From Dyadobacter crusticola DSM 16708 (GTDB taxonomy: Bacteria; Bacteroidota; Bacteroidia; Cytophagales; Spirosomataceae), in the NCBI RefSeq assembly GCF_000701505.1, contig NZ_JNJB01000006.1, forward strand, positions 372,001-436,000: DNA of 64,000 nt, given 5' to 3'. The notes beneath the pieces were generated by a model. That model saw only the letters and a program-made list of their open reading frames with translations, made no database searches and was not told the DNA's origin. Position 1 is the stretch's first letter; each line of letters starts with the position of its first letter. This document shows, piece by piece, positions 36,166 to 45,984 of this stretch. Made by a program: the position numbers and the translations under genes.

Positions 36166-36464
36166 AGTACGGACTTAAAGAAAGCACCATTGCTGCAATC
36201 CAATCGGTTTTTATCAAATATCCTGGTGTTAAGGAAGTAATCCTGTATGGATCGCGGGCAAAAGGTAATTTCAGAAATGCTTCGGACATTGATTTAATGC
36301 TGGTAGGAGAAAGCCTCACTTTATCAGATCTATTCAAAATCGAAACGGAACTGGATGATTTATTGCTTCCCTACAAAATTGATTTAGCGGTTTATCATCA
36401 GATTGAAAATAAAGAGCTTGTTGCCCATATCGATCGGGTAGGGGTGGTGTTTTTTGAGAAGTAG
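36162..36464 (+). CDS. mntA: Minimal nucleotidyltransferase antitoxin, MntA-like
   Basis: 100 residues. The motif GS-x10-DxD is complete: G30, S31, D42, D44 in YGSRAKGNFRNASDIDLML, the signature of minimal nucleotidyltransferases. Known MntA antitoxins inactivate HepT by adding AMP to the HepT Tyr. The start overlaps the toxin stop by 4 nt. The pair sits between mnmE and a decayed gene, as expected for an accessory insertion. Confidence 0.86.
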   Translation: MKYGLKESTIAAIQSVFIKYPGVKEVILYGSRAKGNFRNASDIDLMLVGESLTLSDLFKIETELDDLLLPYKIDLAVYHQIENKELVAHIDRVGVVFFEK

Positions 36465-36602
36465 ATTAATGAGTTCAGGCCGTAAGTCTCATTTGATAAT
36501 GAAACTTTTGTCAGCATGTTGGAAATATAATTTGACAATTGATGCGTAGCATGAATTTGAAGTTTGAAGCGCATTTTTATAAAAAGATCTCCAATCGTCA
36601 AT

Positions 36603-37127
36603 ATGAAATATACCCTTACGCTGCTCGTCGTCCTAATATCTTTAACTACTTACGCTCAAAAGCAATGGTATTCCAAAAGTGAATTAAAAACTCTTGTTAT
36701 AGCTCAACAAAAGAGGATATCAAGTTTAGAAATTGAAATTGCCAGATTGTCAAGTTTGCAGAAAAAATACTTGACAGCAGATCAGGAGAAATTTGAATGC
36801 CTTAATAAGCTGTCTTCGATGTTGGATTCATTAAAAACCAAAAATGAGTACATAGAGAGTAAAAATCAAGAAAATCGATATTTATCAAACTACATCCATC
36901 AGCTAAAGGAAGAGCTTAGGCAAAAAGACCAGGTAGTGTCGAGCAGTACACAACCGATTGTTAGTTCATCCCAAATAGATAAGGTAAATATTCTTTAGCG
37001 AGTGATTATAATACACCAACCTACAAACCCGCACAACGTACCTATATAAACTGGACCACGAGGAGGATGCTATTACATCAATGGGAACGGAAACAAAACA
37101 TATGTTGATCGGAGTCTCTGCAGATAG
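36603..37127 (+). pseudogene. Exported coiled-coil protein with GPRGG tail, broken by two frameshifts
   Basis: From ATG at 36603 a signal peptide (ends TTYAQ) and a coiled-coil body read to a stop at 36998. The family's tail continues in other frames: SDYNTPTYKPAQRTYI from about 36998 to 37045, then GPRGGCYYINGNGNKTYV and DRSLCR to a stop at 37127. Rejoining needs one base added near 36980-36995 and one A removed from the run at 37048-37050. The GPRGGxYYINxNGNK tail recurs at the ends of exported Bacteroidota proteins. Function unknown. Alternatively, the first 132-residue frame alone is expressed. Confidence 0.72.
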
Positions 37128-37136
37128 TTTGGTTAT

Positions 37137-37559
37137 TTATTTCCCCCCAATCAACCGCTCCAACCGCCGCATCATCTCATCCTTCTCCTTCAACATCCGC
37201 TCATACAAAGCAATCTTTTCCTCATGGAGCTGCATTAGCTTATCAATTGGATTGTTATTGTAGGTGCCAAATGAATTCCCGAAAAACGCTTGATCCTGAA
37301 ATGTATTAGAAATAACATTGATCGCTTGCTCCTCATCAAAATTCCGAATCGCCTCAGCCGGAATCTTTAAAATCGCCGCAACCTGTTCCAAAATATCATT
37401 ATCAATCTTTTCTTTCTGTTCGAGCAGGGAGATTTTCTGCTGGTTCCAATCTTCACCGAGCTCAAACGCCATGGCGTCTTGTTTCAGGCCCAGGAGCTCT
37501 CTGAAACGTTTCAAATTACGGCCTTCGTGGATCTTTGGATTGGAGGTAGTATGTGCCAT
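37137..37559 (-). CDS. XRE-family transcriptional regulator with coiled-coil tail
   Basis: 140 residues. An N-terminal HTH (about 10-65: NLKRFRELLGLKQDAMAFELG, QKISLLEQK) fits the Cro/C1 fold. The C-terminus (about 100-138) is a heptad-like helix LHEEKIALYERMLKEKDEMM suitable for dimerisation. It lies beside the HepT/MntA pair and the decayed gene. Target unknown. Confidence 0.82.
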   Translation of the reverse strand: MAHTTSNPKIHEGRNLKRFRELLGLKQDAMAFELGEDWNQQKISLLEQKEKIDNDILEQVAAILKIPAEAIRNFDEEQAINVISNTFQDQAFFGNSFGTYNNNPIDKLMQLHEEKIALYERMLKEKDEMMRRLERLIGGK

Positions 37560-38270
37560 GTGGATAGGGTGTTTGGTAAAAAAAGCAATTTATGTAAATC
37601 TCCCGGGAAGTGCGTGGATATCTTACATGGGTTGCAATGTATGTTACCATTGAAGATGTCGCCTCAAAGTCTCAGGGAAGGACAAAGGTGGTGTTGCGTG
37701 ATCTTCGACACAGGGCGCCCGGAAAAGGTCGGTCCGCCCTTGCACTTGCGTACAAATTGCGACGAGCTGCTTTTTATAATCGCTGGAATGTGAAATCGGG
37801 ATGCCGCATTTCCAATTCATTTTCGCTCGAAGCGCGTTGGGCTTCCGATGCGTAGGAAAATATATTTCGCTCGTAGTCATCAATGGCCCCACAGTGGCGG
37901 TGACGTAGTAACGAACACCGAGATTAACAGATGAAAAAAGAGTGACTTTGTAGTCCTTGATTACCGCCAGGTTGGTTGCCAATGATATAAACCACTACGG
38001 CTTCTATATTCTTCATTTCTTTCTTTACTACTTTACTCTGACAGTCGCATGGGCCGGTCTCTTTATCAAGGTCCTTGCATTGGATGTTTAGAAAACATAC
38101 AATCAAAGGCATCAATGTGAATCGGGCTATTTTACTCAGATTCATATTTACAATTGTATTTAGATTTCGACCTGAAAGATTACACTTTCAAGATTCAGAA
38201 CTCATACAAATAGTTGGAGGCTAATAAATAGCGTTTCAAATATCATCTTTTTTCTAACTGAACATCCTAA
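37560..38270. other. 711-bp stretch without a confident gene
   Basis: Between the XRE gene and the HTCS gene no frame on either strand has convincing coding character, apart from a short minus-strand lipoprotein-like frame at 37924-38145. A second minus frame at 37644-37982 overlaps it and may be its frameshifted remainder. The stretch is probably decaying accessory DNA. Confidence 0.5.
37924..38145 (-). pseudogene. Lipoprotein-like remnant
   Basis: A 73-residue frame begins MNLSKIARFTLMPLIVCFLN, a signal-like segment followed by Cys, then KETGPCDCQSKVVKKE and NIEAVVVY. The GPCDCxSK start is reminiscent of small Bacteroidota lipoproteins that are 100-200 residues long, so the frame looks truncated. 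The Cys is preceded by Gln, which is not a good lipobox. Weak call. Confidence 0.4.
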
Positions 38271-41200
38271 CTAAGAAATGCTCAACCGACGCGACGAATC
38301 AGCCATTCGCGCATTCCCGTCAGGTTGCCTTCGCTTCCTCAGCTTATATTCCGTTGGGAGCATGTTGAATTTGGCTTTGAAGGATTTTGCAAAATAATTC
38401 GGGGCCGTAAAGCCGGTCATGTAAGAGATCTGCGAAATGCTCAGATCGCTGTTTTCCAGTAATAATGCCGCCTTTTCAAGTTTAATGGAGCGGATGAATT
38501 CAATGGGCGTCTGGCCGCTCATTTCCAGTACTTTGCTGTACAATGTTCCCCGGCTCATGCCCACGTGCTTACTCAAATTTTCGACGCTCAACTGCGAGGT
38601 ATGCAGGTTATCCTCAATGTAGGTGAGCATATCTTTCAGCAATCTTTCCTGGCTCGATTCGATCTGCGGCGCTTGGCCTGAAACCTGGATCTGGCGGGAG
38701 TAAACGCCTTTTAACAGCCGGTTCAGTAAAATCAGGTTATTGATTTTTGCATTCAGGATATCAAAGTTGAAGGGCTTGGTAAGGTAATCGTTCGCGCCCG
38801 AATTGAGACCTTCGAGCTGCTGCTGCTCGCCGGTGGAGGCGGTTAGAAGTATGATCGGAATGTGCTTGGTGCGCTTGTCCGACTTGATTTTCTGGCTCAA
38901 TGCGATCCCGTCCATTTCGGGCATCGCCACGTCGCTTACGATCAGTTCCGGGTGGTGGCTGAGTGTTTTTTGCCAACCCTCTTTCCCGTTGCTGGCTTCA
39001 ATAACATGGTAATATTGCATCAGGCTCTCCTTCAAATAGTGCCTGAATTCGTCATTGTCTTCAATAATCAGAACATTTGAAAGCTCTTTCAAGTTGGTCT
39101 TTTCCAGCTTTGGAAAGCCATTTTCAGCTTCTTCACGCATTGTTACGGATTCAGGCTGAGGTTGTTCCATTACAGGAACCTGCTGATCCGCAATCGGCAG
39201 CTCTACTGTAAATGTGCTGCCCGCGCCCGGCTGACTCTCAACATTTATTTTTCCCTGATGCAGCTGCACGAATTCCCGCACGATAGACAAGCCAATCCCG
39301 CTTCCCTGGTTCAGCACTGTCAAATCTGTATCATGTTGGTAAAACCGGTCGAAGATCTTTTCATGCTGATCCTCGGCAATGCCTGTTCCATTATCTGAAA
39401 TGTTGATTTGCAGCCAGTGTCTCCCTTCTGACTCCGTCCGCTGCTGCACGTTCAAAGCTACCTCGCCGCCTTTGGGCGTGAACTTAAAAGCATTGGAAAG
39501 CAGGTTGAACAAAATCCGTTCGAGCTTATCCGCGTCAAAATCCATGACCAGCTGATCCAGGGAACTCGCTATTTTAAACTGAATCCCTTTTCGAATGGAA
39601 AGATCGCTGAACTGGTCGCAGGTATCTTTTATAAACAAAATAATGTCCTGCCGTTTTAAGTGCAGCTTCACTTCCTGTTCCTGCATATTCTTGAAATCCA
39701 GCAGCTGATCCACCAGGTTGAGCAATCTTTTTGCATTGCGCTTGATCGCATTCACGGGTGGGTGCAGCTCGGTGGATTTAGTCTTGACCAGCAAATTATC
39801 AACAGGGGCCAGGATCAGAGAAATGGGTGTCCGGAATTCGTGGCTCAGATTGGTCAAGAACTTGATTTTCATTCGGTCTAACTCCTGCGCCCGCTCTATT
39901 TCTGCGCGCTGCTGCTGTTCCCGGAACTGCCTTTGCAGCTTCTGGATCCCACGCCTTCTCATCAGATACACAATTACAAATGGCGCGAGAAAATAGAAAA
40001 TATACGCGTAAATGGTCAGGTAAAAAGGAGGTTTGACGATTACTGCAACCGACTTTGTTTGCGGTCCCCAGTTCCGGCCGTCCTTACTGGCCTGCACTTC
40101 AAAAACGTACTCGCCCGGACTCAGATTCGTATAGCTCGCCTGGTTGGTAAGTCCCGTTTCGTTCCATTCGGATTGCATTCCCACCAGCCGGTGCCGGTAG
40201 TTCATCTGTTTGGGATTGGTATAATCCAGCGCCGCATATCCGATCGAGAAGTTTTGTTTGTAATCCAGTTTAATGGTTTTGGCCACCGCAATAGCGGCGT
40301 CTATATAGCTGGAATCGGCCGGGGTAATGCTGCGGTTACCAATTTTCAGATCTTTCAGGATAATGGGCGGAATGCGTTTGCTGTTCGGCAGGCTGCGTGT
40401 GTCGATGTAGTTGAACCCGGCTATTCCGCCAAAAAAGAGCGTGTTGTCGGAAGCCCGAATGCCCGAGCCCAGCACGAAAGTCCGGTCCTGAATGCCGTTG
40501 TAGGAAGTGTAGTTGGTGAATTTTTTGGTTTTTAAATCAAAACTGCTGATCCCATGATTGGTACTCACCCAAATGCGCCCCTGCGCGTCTTCGAGCACTT
40601 TATTGATAATGTTGCTCGCTAAACCTTCTGTCGCGCCGTAGGAAACAAACTTTTGAGTGCGCCTGTCGTACAAAGCCAGCCCTTCGCCCGAAGTACCTGC
40701 CCAGATATCGCCTTTGCTGTCTTCCAAAAGCGAGAAAACGATATTGCCCGGCAAATCGCTGGTCTGCTTGTTGAGCAGCACTGATTTTTGTGTAACAGGG
40801 TCGAAGACCGCAATGCCCGTGCCGTGCGTCGCAACCCAGAGCTTTCCTTGCTTGTCCAGCAGCAGATCGCGTATGTAGCCGTTGAGTGGAATAATGCGCT
40901 GAGCGATCGGAACACTGGCGTCATACATTCTCCTGAAACTTTTGGTGGCCGGATCATACAAATGCACGCCACCGCCATTTGTACCTACCCACAGCTTGCC
41001 AGACGGGTCTTTTTTCAGACAAAATATCTCATTGTTGCTCAGGCTGGATTCGTCTTTACCCCGGAGAAATTGCGTGTAACTGCCTGTTTTTGGATTGAAT
41101 TGAAAAAGGCCATCTTTGAAAGTCCCTATCCAAAGCTCACTTTCTGAAACCAGTTCCAGCGTAAGTATAGCCAGTCCGGAGGCGGCAGTCCTGTTTTTTG

Positions 41201-42413
41201 GATCAATGGTGAATTTTTTAAAAAGATTAGTCTGCCGATTGTACAAATTCAGTCCGCCACCGTCCGTGCCCACAAACAGCTCGCCTGACGTGGTTTGCGC
41301 AAAAGAAGTGACGAAAGGCGCGCTTAACCCGAACGGATCATTTACATCCGACCGCTTTAAGCCGAAAATGGCCAGGTTCTGATCATACTTATTAACGCCG
41401 CCTTTGTAGGTGCCGAGCCAGCAAATGCCCTGGTCGTCGATCCAGACACAGCGTACCGACTTATTGGTTAAACTGAACTGCGTCCGTGCGTCGGGGCCGT
41501 AGCGCGTGATGTTTTCATTTTTGGTGTCAAGAATGTTGAGGCCGGCATCGGTGCATATCCACAGACGGTCTCGCTTTTCCCAGGCAATACCAAAAACCAT
41601 GTTGGTGCTCAGCGAATTCTTGTTTTGCGGATCATATTTGTAGTGTTTTAGAATCTGCCCGTTTGCATTGATTTTGAACAAACCGCCGAAAGTACCCGCC
41701 CAGATATTTCCTTCCGAATCTTCTGCAATGGATTTGACCGTGCGTGCGGCGGCGTCATCTGGCAGCGCTTGCAGATAGTCAATGTATTCGCTGTTTTTGT
41801 CTTTGGGATCAATTTTATACAAACCGTTCCTGGTCCCGATCCAGATCCATTTTCTGCTGTCGATGACGATACTGAGGATCATACCCTTTGAAATCTGATC
41901 AGGTATGTTTGGCAGAGATAGGAACGTGCTGATCTGATGTGTTTTCGGGTTTACGGTCATCAGGCCCGCCGTGGTACCCACCCAGATCTGCCCTTTTTCA
42001 TCACTTGCAATGCTGGTAATGCTATGCGGCGAGGGGATGCTGACGAATGCATCTTTCCGTCTGTCGTAAAGATGCAGGCCGCCTTCAATGGTACCCACCC
42101 AGATGCGTCCAGCGCGGTCCTGGTGCAGGCACGAAATATCGCTCGACCGGAGTGAAGCCGAATCCTTTTTGTCGTGGCGATAAACTGTCACATCCGTTCC
42201 ATCGAATCTGTTCAGACCGTCGTCAGTTGCAAACCACATCAGCCCGTAACGGTCTTTCAGGATAGCCGTCACAGTGTTGGACGACAATCCATCCATGGAA
42301 GTCAGCGAGGTGAATTTCGGCTCGGCGAGCTGTGCAGAAGCGCTCGGTACCACTATACTGGACAGAACAGGCAGTAACGCTAAAAAACACAACAGTACAA
42401 TTTTGGAGCGCAT
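38271..42413 (-). CDS. Hybrid two-component system (HTCS) regulator of the second locus
   Basis: 1380 residues. Signal peptide, periplasmic regulator-propeller repeats (about 35-690), Y_Y_Y domain (about 720-790), one membrane span (about 795-815), HisKA with H858 in NLSHEFRTP, HATPase_c (DNGTGIAEDQ, GSGIGLSI), receiver with D1161 in VSDVAMPEMDG, and a C-terminal AraC HTH (about 1265-1360: LSISQISYMTGF, NYFAKSFKAKF). All parts of a phosphorelay are in one chain. HTCS proteins sense oligosaccharides and activate the adjacent utilisation locus. Divergent from the SusC gene at 42741. Confidence 0.94.
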   Translation of the reverse strand: MRSKIVLLCFLALLPVLSSIVVPSASAQLAEPKFTSLTSMDGLSSNTVTAILKDRYGLMWFATDDGLNRFDGTDVTVYRHDKKDSASLRSSDISCLHQDRAGRIWVGTIEGGLHLYDRRKDAFVSIPSPHSITSIASDEKGQIWVGTTAGLMTVNPKTHQISTFLSLPNIPDQISKGMILSIVIDSRKWIWIGTRNGLYKIDPKDKNSEYIDYLQALPDDAAARTVKSIAEDSEGNIWAGTFGGLFKINANGQILKHYKYDPQNKNSLSTNMVFGIAWEKRDRLWICTDAGLNILDTKNENITRYGPDARTQFSLTNKSVRCVWIDDQGICWLGTYKGGVNKYDQNLAIFGLKRSDVNDPFGLSAPFVTSFAQTTSGELFVGTDGGGLNLYNRQTNLFKKFTIDPKNRTAASGLAILTLELVSESELWIGTFKDGLFQFNPKTGSYTQFLRGKDESSLSNNEIFCLKKDPSGKLWVGTNGGGVHLYDPATKSFRRMYDASVPIAQRIIPLNGYIRDLLLDKQGKLWVATHGTGIAVFDPVTQKSVLLNKQTSDLPGNIVFSLLEDSKGDIWAGTSGEGLALYDRRTQKFVSYGATEGLASNIINKVLEDAQGRIWVSTNHGISSFDLKTKKFTNYTSYNGIQDRTFVLGSGIRASDNTLFFGGIAGFNYIDTRSLPNSKRIPPIILKDLKIGNRSITPADSSYIDAAIAVAKTIKLDYKQNFSIGYAALDYTNPKQMNYRHRLVGMQSEWNETGLTNQASYTNLSPGEYVFEVQASKDGRNWGPQTKSVAVIVKPPFYLTIYAYIFYFLAPFVIVYLMRRRGIQKLQRQFREQQQRAEIERAQELDRMKIKFLTNLSHEFRTPISLILAPVDNLLVKTKSTELHPPVNAIKRNAKRLLNLVDQLLDFKNMQEQEVKLHLKRQDIILFIKDTCDQFSDLSIRKGIQFKIASSLDQLVMDFDADKLERILFNLLSNAFKFTPKGGEVALNVQQRTESEGRHWLQINISDNGTGIAEDQHEKIFDRFYQHDTDLTVLNQGSGIGLSIVREFVQLHQGKINVESQPGAGSTFTVELPIADQQVPVMEQPQPESVTMREEAENGFPKLEKTNLKELSNVLIIEDNDEFRHYLKESLMQYYHVIEASNGKEGWQKTLSHHPELIVSDVAMPEMDGIALSQKIKSDKRTKHIPIILLTASTGEQQQLEGLNSGANDYLTKPFNFDILNAKINNLILLNRLLKGVYSRQIQVSGQAPQIESSQERLLKDMLTYIEDNLHTSQLSVENLSKHVGMSRGTLYSKVLEMSGQTPIEFIRSIKLEKAALLLENSDLSISQISYMTGFTAPNYFAKSFKAKFNMLPTEYKLRKRRQPDGNARMADSSRRLSIS

Positions 42414-42541
42414 AAGAGCGAATGGGATTTGAAAGTTACCCTGAGACAGAAGATAAATGCAAAAAATGCAAACTTCTCACAGAATCCGGCATTTTCCGGC
42501 TCGATTTGAACAATCTTTTCTTTAAAATGAACAAAAATGCT

Positions 42542-42572
42542 CACAGCTGTGGGTATCATCCAGCTACTTTTG
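42542..42572 (+). promoter_or_regulatory. Palindrome and promoter upstream of second SusC gene
   Basis: The 327-bp gap 42414-42740 between the HTCS gene and the SusC gene holds no gene. CACAGCTGTG at 42542-42551 is a perfect 10-bp palindrome. TACTTTTG at 42565-42572 matches the TAnnTTTG consensus, 13 bp further on. The palindrome occupies the position where an activator or the upstream element would sit. Confidence 0.42.
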
Positions 42573-42740
42573 TCAGCTATAAATTAAATAAAATCTGGAA
42601 AAAATGATGAAGCACAGTTGCCATGTGATTGACCCAAGCTGCGTTCCAACCAAGTATTGTCAATTTGACACTTCCGTATTTTTCGAAAAAGAAACAAGCT
42701 CATTTAAAACTCATCTGACACTCTAATCCATACAGAACTT

Positions 42741-45700
42741 ATGCAGGAATATTTATTAGACCGAAACATGTGGGCCAGGATATTGGGTATCTCTGGCCTG
42801 CCCATTCTGCTGCTCGGCGCCCCGGCTTTTGCCGATACAGGCCGGAATGCGTTGCTGGAGCGTAAAGTAAAAACGCGGTCCGAAGCTGTCGCCGATATTG
42901 AGGTTTCAGGTAAGGTTACGGGTGCTGACGGACAGGGCTTGCCCGGCGTAAACATCATCGTAAAATCGACCGTTCAGGGAACCAGTGCAGACCAGGACGG
43001 GAATTACAGACTGACAGTTCCGAATGGCGATGCCGTGCTGGTATTTTCCTTGGTAGGCTATGCTTCGAAGGAAGTGCCCGTGGGCACACAGCAGGTTATC
43101 AATGTAACACTTGCCGCTGACGATAAGACGCTGGAAGAAGTAGTTGTGGTAGGATACGGCGTTCAGCGGAAACGGGATGTCACAGGTTCGGTTGTTTCTG
43201 TCAGCGAAAGCACACTGAGGGAAGTTCCTGCGCCAAACCTGGTAAGCCAGCTGAAAGGCCGCGCGGCGGGTGTCTCCATCATCAGTAATGGAAGCACGCC
43301 CGGCTCGCAGGGACAAATCAGGATTCGCGGAAACCGGACATTAACGACAAGCTCAGGTTCGAGCGACGGCCTTGACGGTCCGCTCGTGGTGGTCGACGGA
43401 ATTCCATTTGGCGGGTTAAATGACATCAACCCGGACGATATTCTGAGTTTGGAAGTGCTGAAAGATGCTTCTGCAACAGCTATTTACGGTTCACGCGGGG
43501 CAGGCGGAGTAATTCTTGTTACCACTAAAAGAGGAAAAGTGGGTAAGCCGGTGTTCAGCTATGATGGATATCACGGGGTAACGCAGGCGATGGGCAAATT
43601 CAATGTCATGAATGGACAGGAATATGCGCAGTTTAAAGCCGACGCAGCCAAATACAACCGCACAGCTCCGGGAACGTCGGGCTATCTGCTCACCCAAAAA
43701 GAACAGGAGGCATTAGATAATGGCGTGTCGACCGACTGGCAGGACCTGATCTATAAGTCAGGTTTCATGACCAATCACCAACTGGGATTGCAGGGCGGTG
43801 TGGAAAACACACAGTATTCGCTTGGGTTGGGGTATTTCAATGAAACCGGGATCATTCCAAACCAGAGTTTCCAGCGTTTCAACCTGCGCGCAACAATTGA
43901 CCAAAGGATTGGTAAAAACATCAAAATCGGTCTGAATACCCTCAATACGCTGACTTACACGAACACACCGGGCGGTGGCGGCGTGCCGGGCGGTCTTGTG
44001 CGCCTGACTCCGTTGGCATCACCTTACAATGCAGATGGGACGGTGAATACCTTTCCGGCCGAAGGTTCCATTGATGCCGCAATTGTAAGTCCATTGACGA
44101 TTATGACCAAAGAAGATGCCTATCTGGGACGCACGCGGGCACTGAGAACATTCAACAGCCTTTATGCAGAGGTCAATATCCTGCCGGGATTGAAGTACCG
44201 TTTCAATGCAGGTCTGAATTTCAGTCAATCGAATTTGAACAACTACAATGGCCCGCTGACTTACTTTAACACGGCAACAACTCAGGCCGGATCCACAGCC
44301 GAGATCAGCAACACCGAATATTGGGACGTGAACCTGCAACATTTACTGTATTTTGATAAAACATTCGCAGACAAGCATAAACTGGGCTTCACCGCGCTTT
44401 ACGAATACACCAAAAACCATTCACTCGGCAGTCGCTTCACCGTGACGGGTGTGCCGGCGGATTATATCAAAACATCGAACTTTTCACTGGCAGGTGGACA
44501 ACCTGTCGCACCTTCTGATTTTGGTAATTCATTCTCAGAAACCGGCTTGCTATCCTATATGGGTAGGTTGAATTACAGCTATGCAGACAAGTACTTGCTG
44601 ACATTGACATTGCGCCGCGACGGTTCTTCAACGCTCTCTCCGGGCAACCAGTATTTTAATTATCCTGCAATTGGCTTAGGCTGGAATGTGGTAGAGGAAG
44701 ATTTTATGAAATCGGTAACCTTCCTTTCAAACCTCAAACTGCGCGGCGGCTGGGGTATTTCCGGCAACAGGAACGTAGGCGCATATTCAACATTAGGTGC
44801 ATTATCAGCCGGTTATTACAACTTCGGCCTGGGAACTGCCGGGCAGCAACTGGCCTACACTGTTACCAGCTTGCCTTCCAGCGATTTGAGCTGGCAGTCA
44901 ACTTCGCAGGTGGACATCGGAATTGATTTTGGCTTATTTGATAACCGCATTACCGGTTCTGTAGACTGGTATCACCAGAAAACCAAGGACATTCTGTTGT
45001 CTGTACCCCTGCCGCCGAGCAATGGAGCCGGTTCGACTTTGAAGAATTTGGGTAGAACAGAAGGAAAAGGTTTAGAAGTAGCTGCGAGCTTCGATATTGT
45101 GAGAAGACAAAAAGGTTTCAATTGGAGCATTGACGCGACATATTTCTTTAACAGAGAAAAAATCACGCAGCTGACCACGCCGGAAGAAAAATCCAATACA
45201 GGCGCCGGATGGTTTGTCGGACAACCGCTTTCGGTGATTTATGATTACAAAAAGCTGGGTATCTGGCAAACTGCCGACGCTGAAAACGGAACATTGGCGC
45301 AGCAAACCTCGCCCGTTCAATTTGCCGGACAAATCCGCGTGGAAGACTTGAACGGCGATAATAAGATCGACGCCAGCGACCGCCAAATCCTGGGCAATTT
45401 TCAACCTAAATGGGAAGGTGGACTGACCAGCCGTTTCAGCTTTAAAAATTTCGACGCCTCCATCGTAACCTACGCGAGAATGGGCATGAAAGTACTCGTG
45501 CCTTATCTGACGGGTAACTCCACCGGTTCGGGAGGTTTTGCGTTCTTTAACCAAAGCCGCGTGAACCAGGTAAAAGTGGATTACTGGACCGAAACCAATC
45601 CTACCAATGCATTCCCTGCTCCTGATGCGAGCGGCGCAGTGGCCAACTTTGGTTCTACATTGGGTTACTATGACGGTTCATTCATCAAATGCCGCAGTAT

Positions 45701-45977
45701 CAACTTCGGTTACACTTTTGAAAGTGATTTGATTAAAAAGATCGGCGGCAGTTCTGCGCGCATTTACGTCAACCTGACTAATCCATTCATCATTTACTCG
45801 CCATTGGTGAGAGACGATCTGGCCATTGATCCCGAGGGAAACAGCTACGCTACCGGACAGTCTACACTGAACCCGCAAGGCGCCAGTGACCGCGGCGCAC
45901 CAGAGCGTCAGATCTCGGTAAACCTGAATTCTCCGCCGGTAAGACAATTCACTTTGGGCGTAAACCTTAAATTCTAA
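42741..45977 (+). CDS. SusC/RagA-type TonB-dependent transporter, second locus
   Basis: 1078 residues. Long N-terminal leader (signal about 12-32, ending PAFAD), carboxypeptidase-regulatory-like domain (about 50-125: SGKVTGADGQGLPGVNIIVK), TonB box region EEVVVVGYGVQ, plug (about 145-255) and barrel ending LGVNLKF. It is the outer-membrane channel for the oligosaccharide bound by its SusD partner. Divergent from an HTCS gene and followed by SusD, an esterase and GH67, so the likely substrate is a glucuronoxylan fragment. Confidence 0.95.
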   Translation: MQEYLLDRNMWARILGISGLPILLLGAPAFADTGRNALLERKVKTRSEAVADIEVSGKVTGADGQGLPGVNIIVKSTVQGTSADQDGNYRLTVPNGDAVLVFSLVGYASKEVPVGTQQVINVTLAADDKTLEEVVVVGYGVQRKRDVTGSVVSVSESTLREVPAPNLVSQLKGRAAGVSIISNGSTPGSQGQIRIRGNRTLTTSSGSSDGLDGPLVVVDGIPFGGLNDINPDDILSLEVLKDASATAIYGSRGAGGVILVTTKRGKVGKPVFSYDGYHGVTQAMGKFNVMNGQEYAQFKADAAKYNRTAPGTSGYLLTQKEQEALDNGVSTDWQDLIYKSGFMTNHQLGLQGGVENTQYSLGLGYFNETGIIPNQSFQRFNLRATIDQRIGKNIKIGLNTLNTLTYTNTPGGGGVPGGLVRLTPLASPYNADGTVNTFPAEGSIDAAIVSPLTIMTKEDAYLGRTRALRTFNSLYAEVNILPGLKYRFNAGLNFSQSNLNNYNGPLTYFNTATTQAGSTAEISNTEYWDVNLQHLLYFDKTFADKHKLGFTALYEYTKNHSLGSRFTVTGVPADYIKTSNFSLAGGQPVAPSDFGNSFSETGLLSYMGRLNYSYADKYLLTLTLRRDGSSTLSPGNQYFNYPAIGLGWNVVEEDFMKSVTFLSNLKLRGGWGISGNRNVGAYSTLGALSAGYYNFGLGTAGQQLAYTVTSLPSSDLSWQSTSQVDIGIDFGLFDNRITGSVDWYHQKTKDILLSVPLPPSNGAGSTLKNLGRTEGKGLEVAASFDIVRRQKGFNWSIDATYFFNREKITQLTTPEEKSNTGAGWFVGQPLSVIYDYKKLGIWQTADAENGTLAQQTSPVQFAGQIRVEDLNGDNKIDASDRQILGNFQPKWEGGLTSRFSFKNFDASIVTYARMGMKVLVPYLTGNSTGSGGFAFFNQSRVNQVKVDYWTETNPTNAFPAPDASGAVANFGSTLGYYDGSFIKCRSINFGYTFESDLIKKIGGSSARIYVNLTNPFIIYSPLVRDDLAIDPEGNSYATGQSTLNPQGASDRGAPERQISVNLNSPPVRQFTLGVNLKF

Positions 45978-45984
45978 TCCAACT

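Noticed and set aside
37644..37982. 112-residue minus-strand frame as an independent gene
   Set aside because: It has no family resemblance, overlaps the lipoprotein-like remnant and may be part of its decayed sequence.
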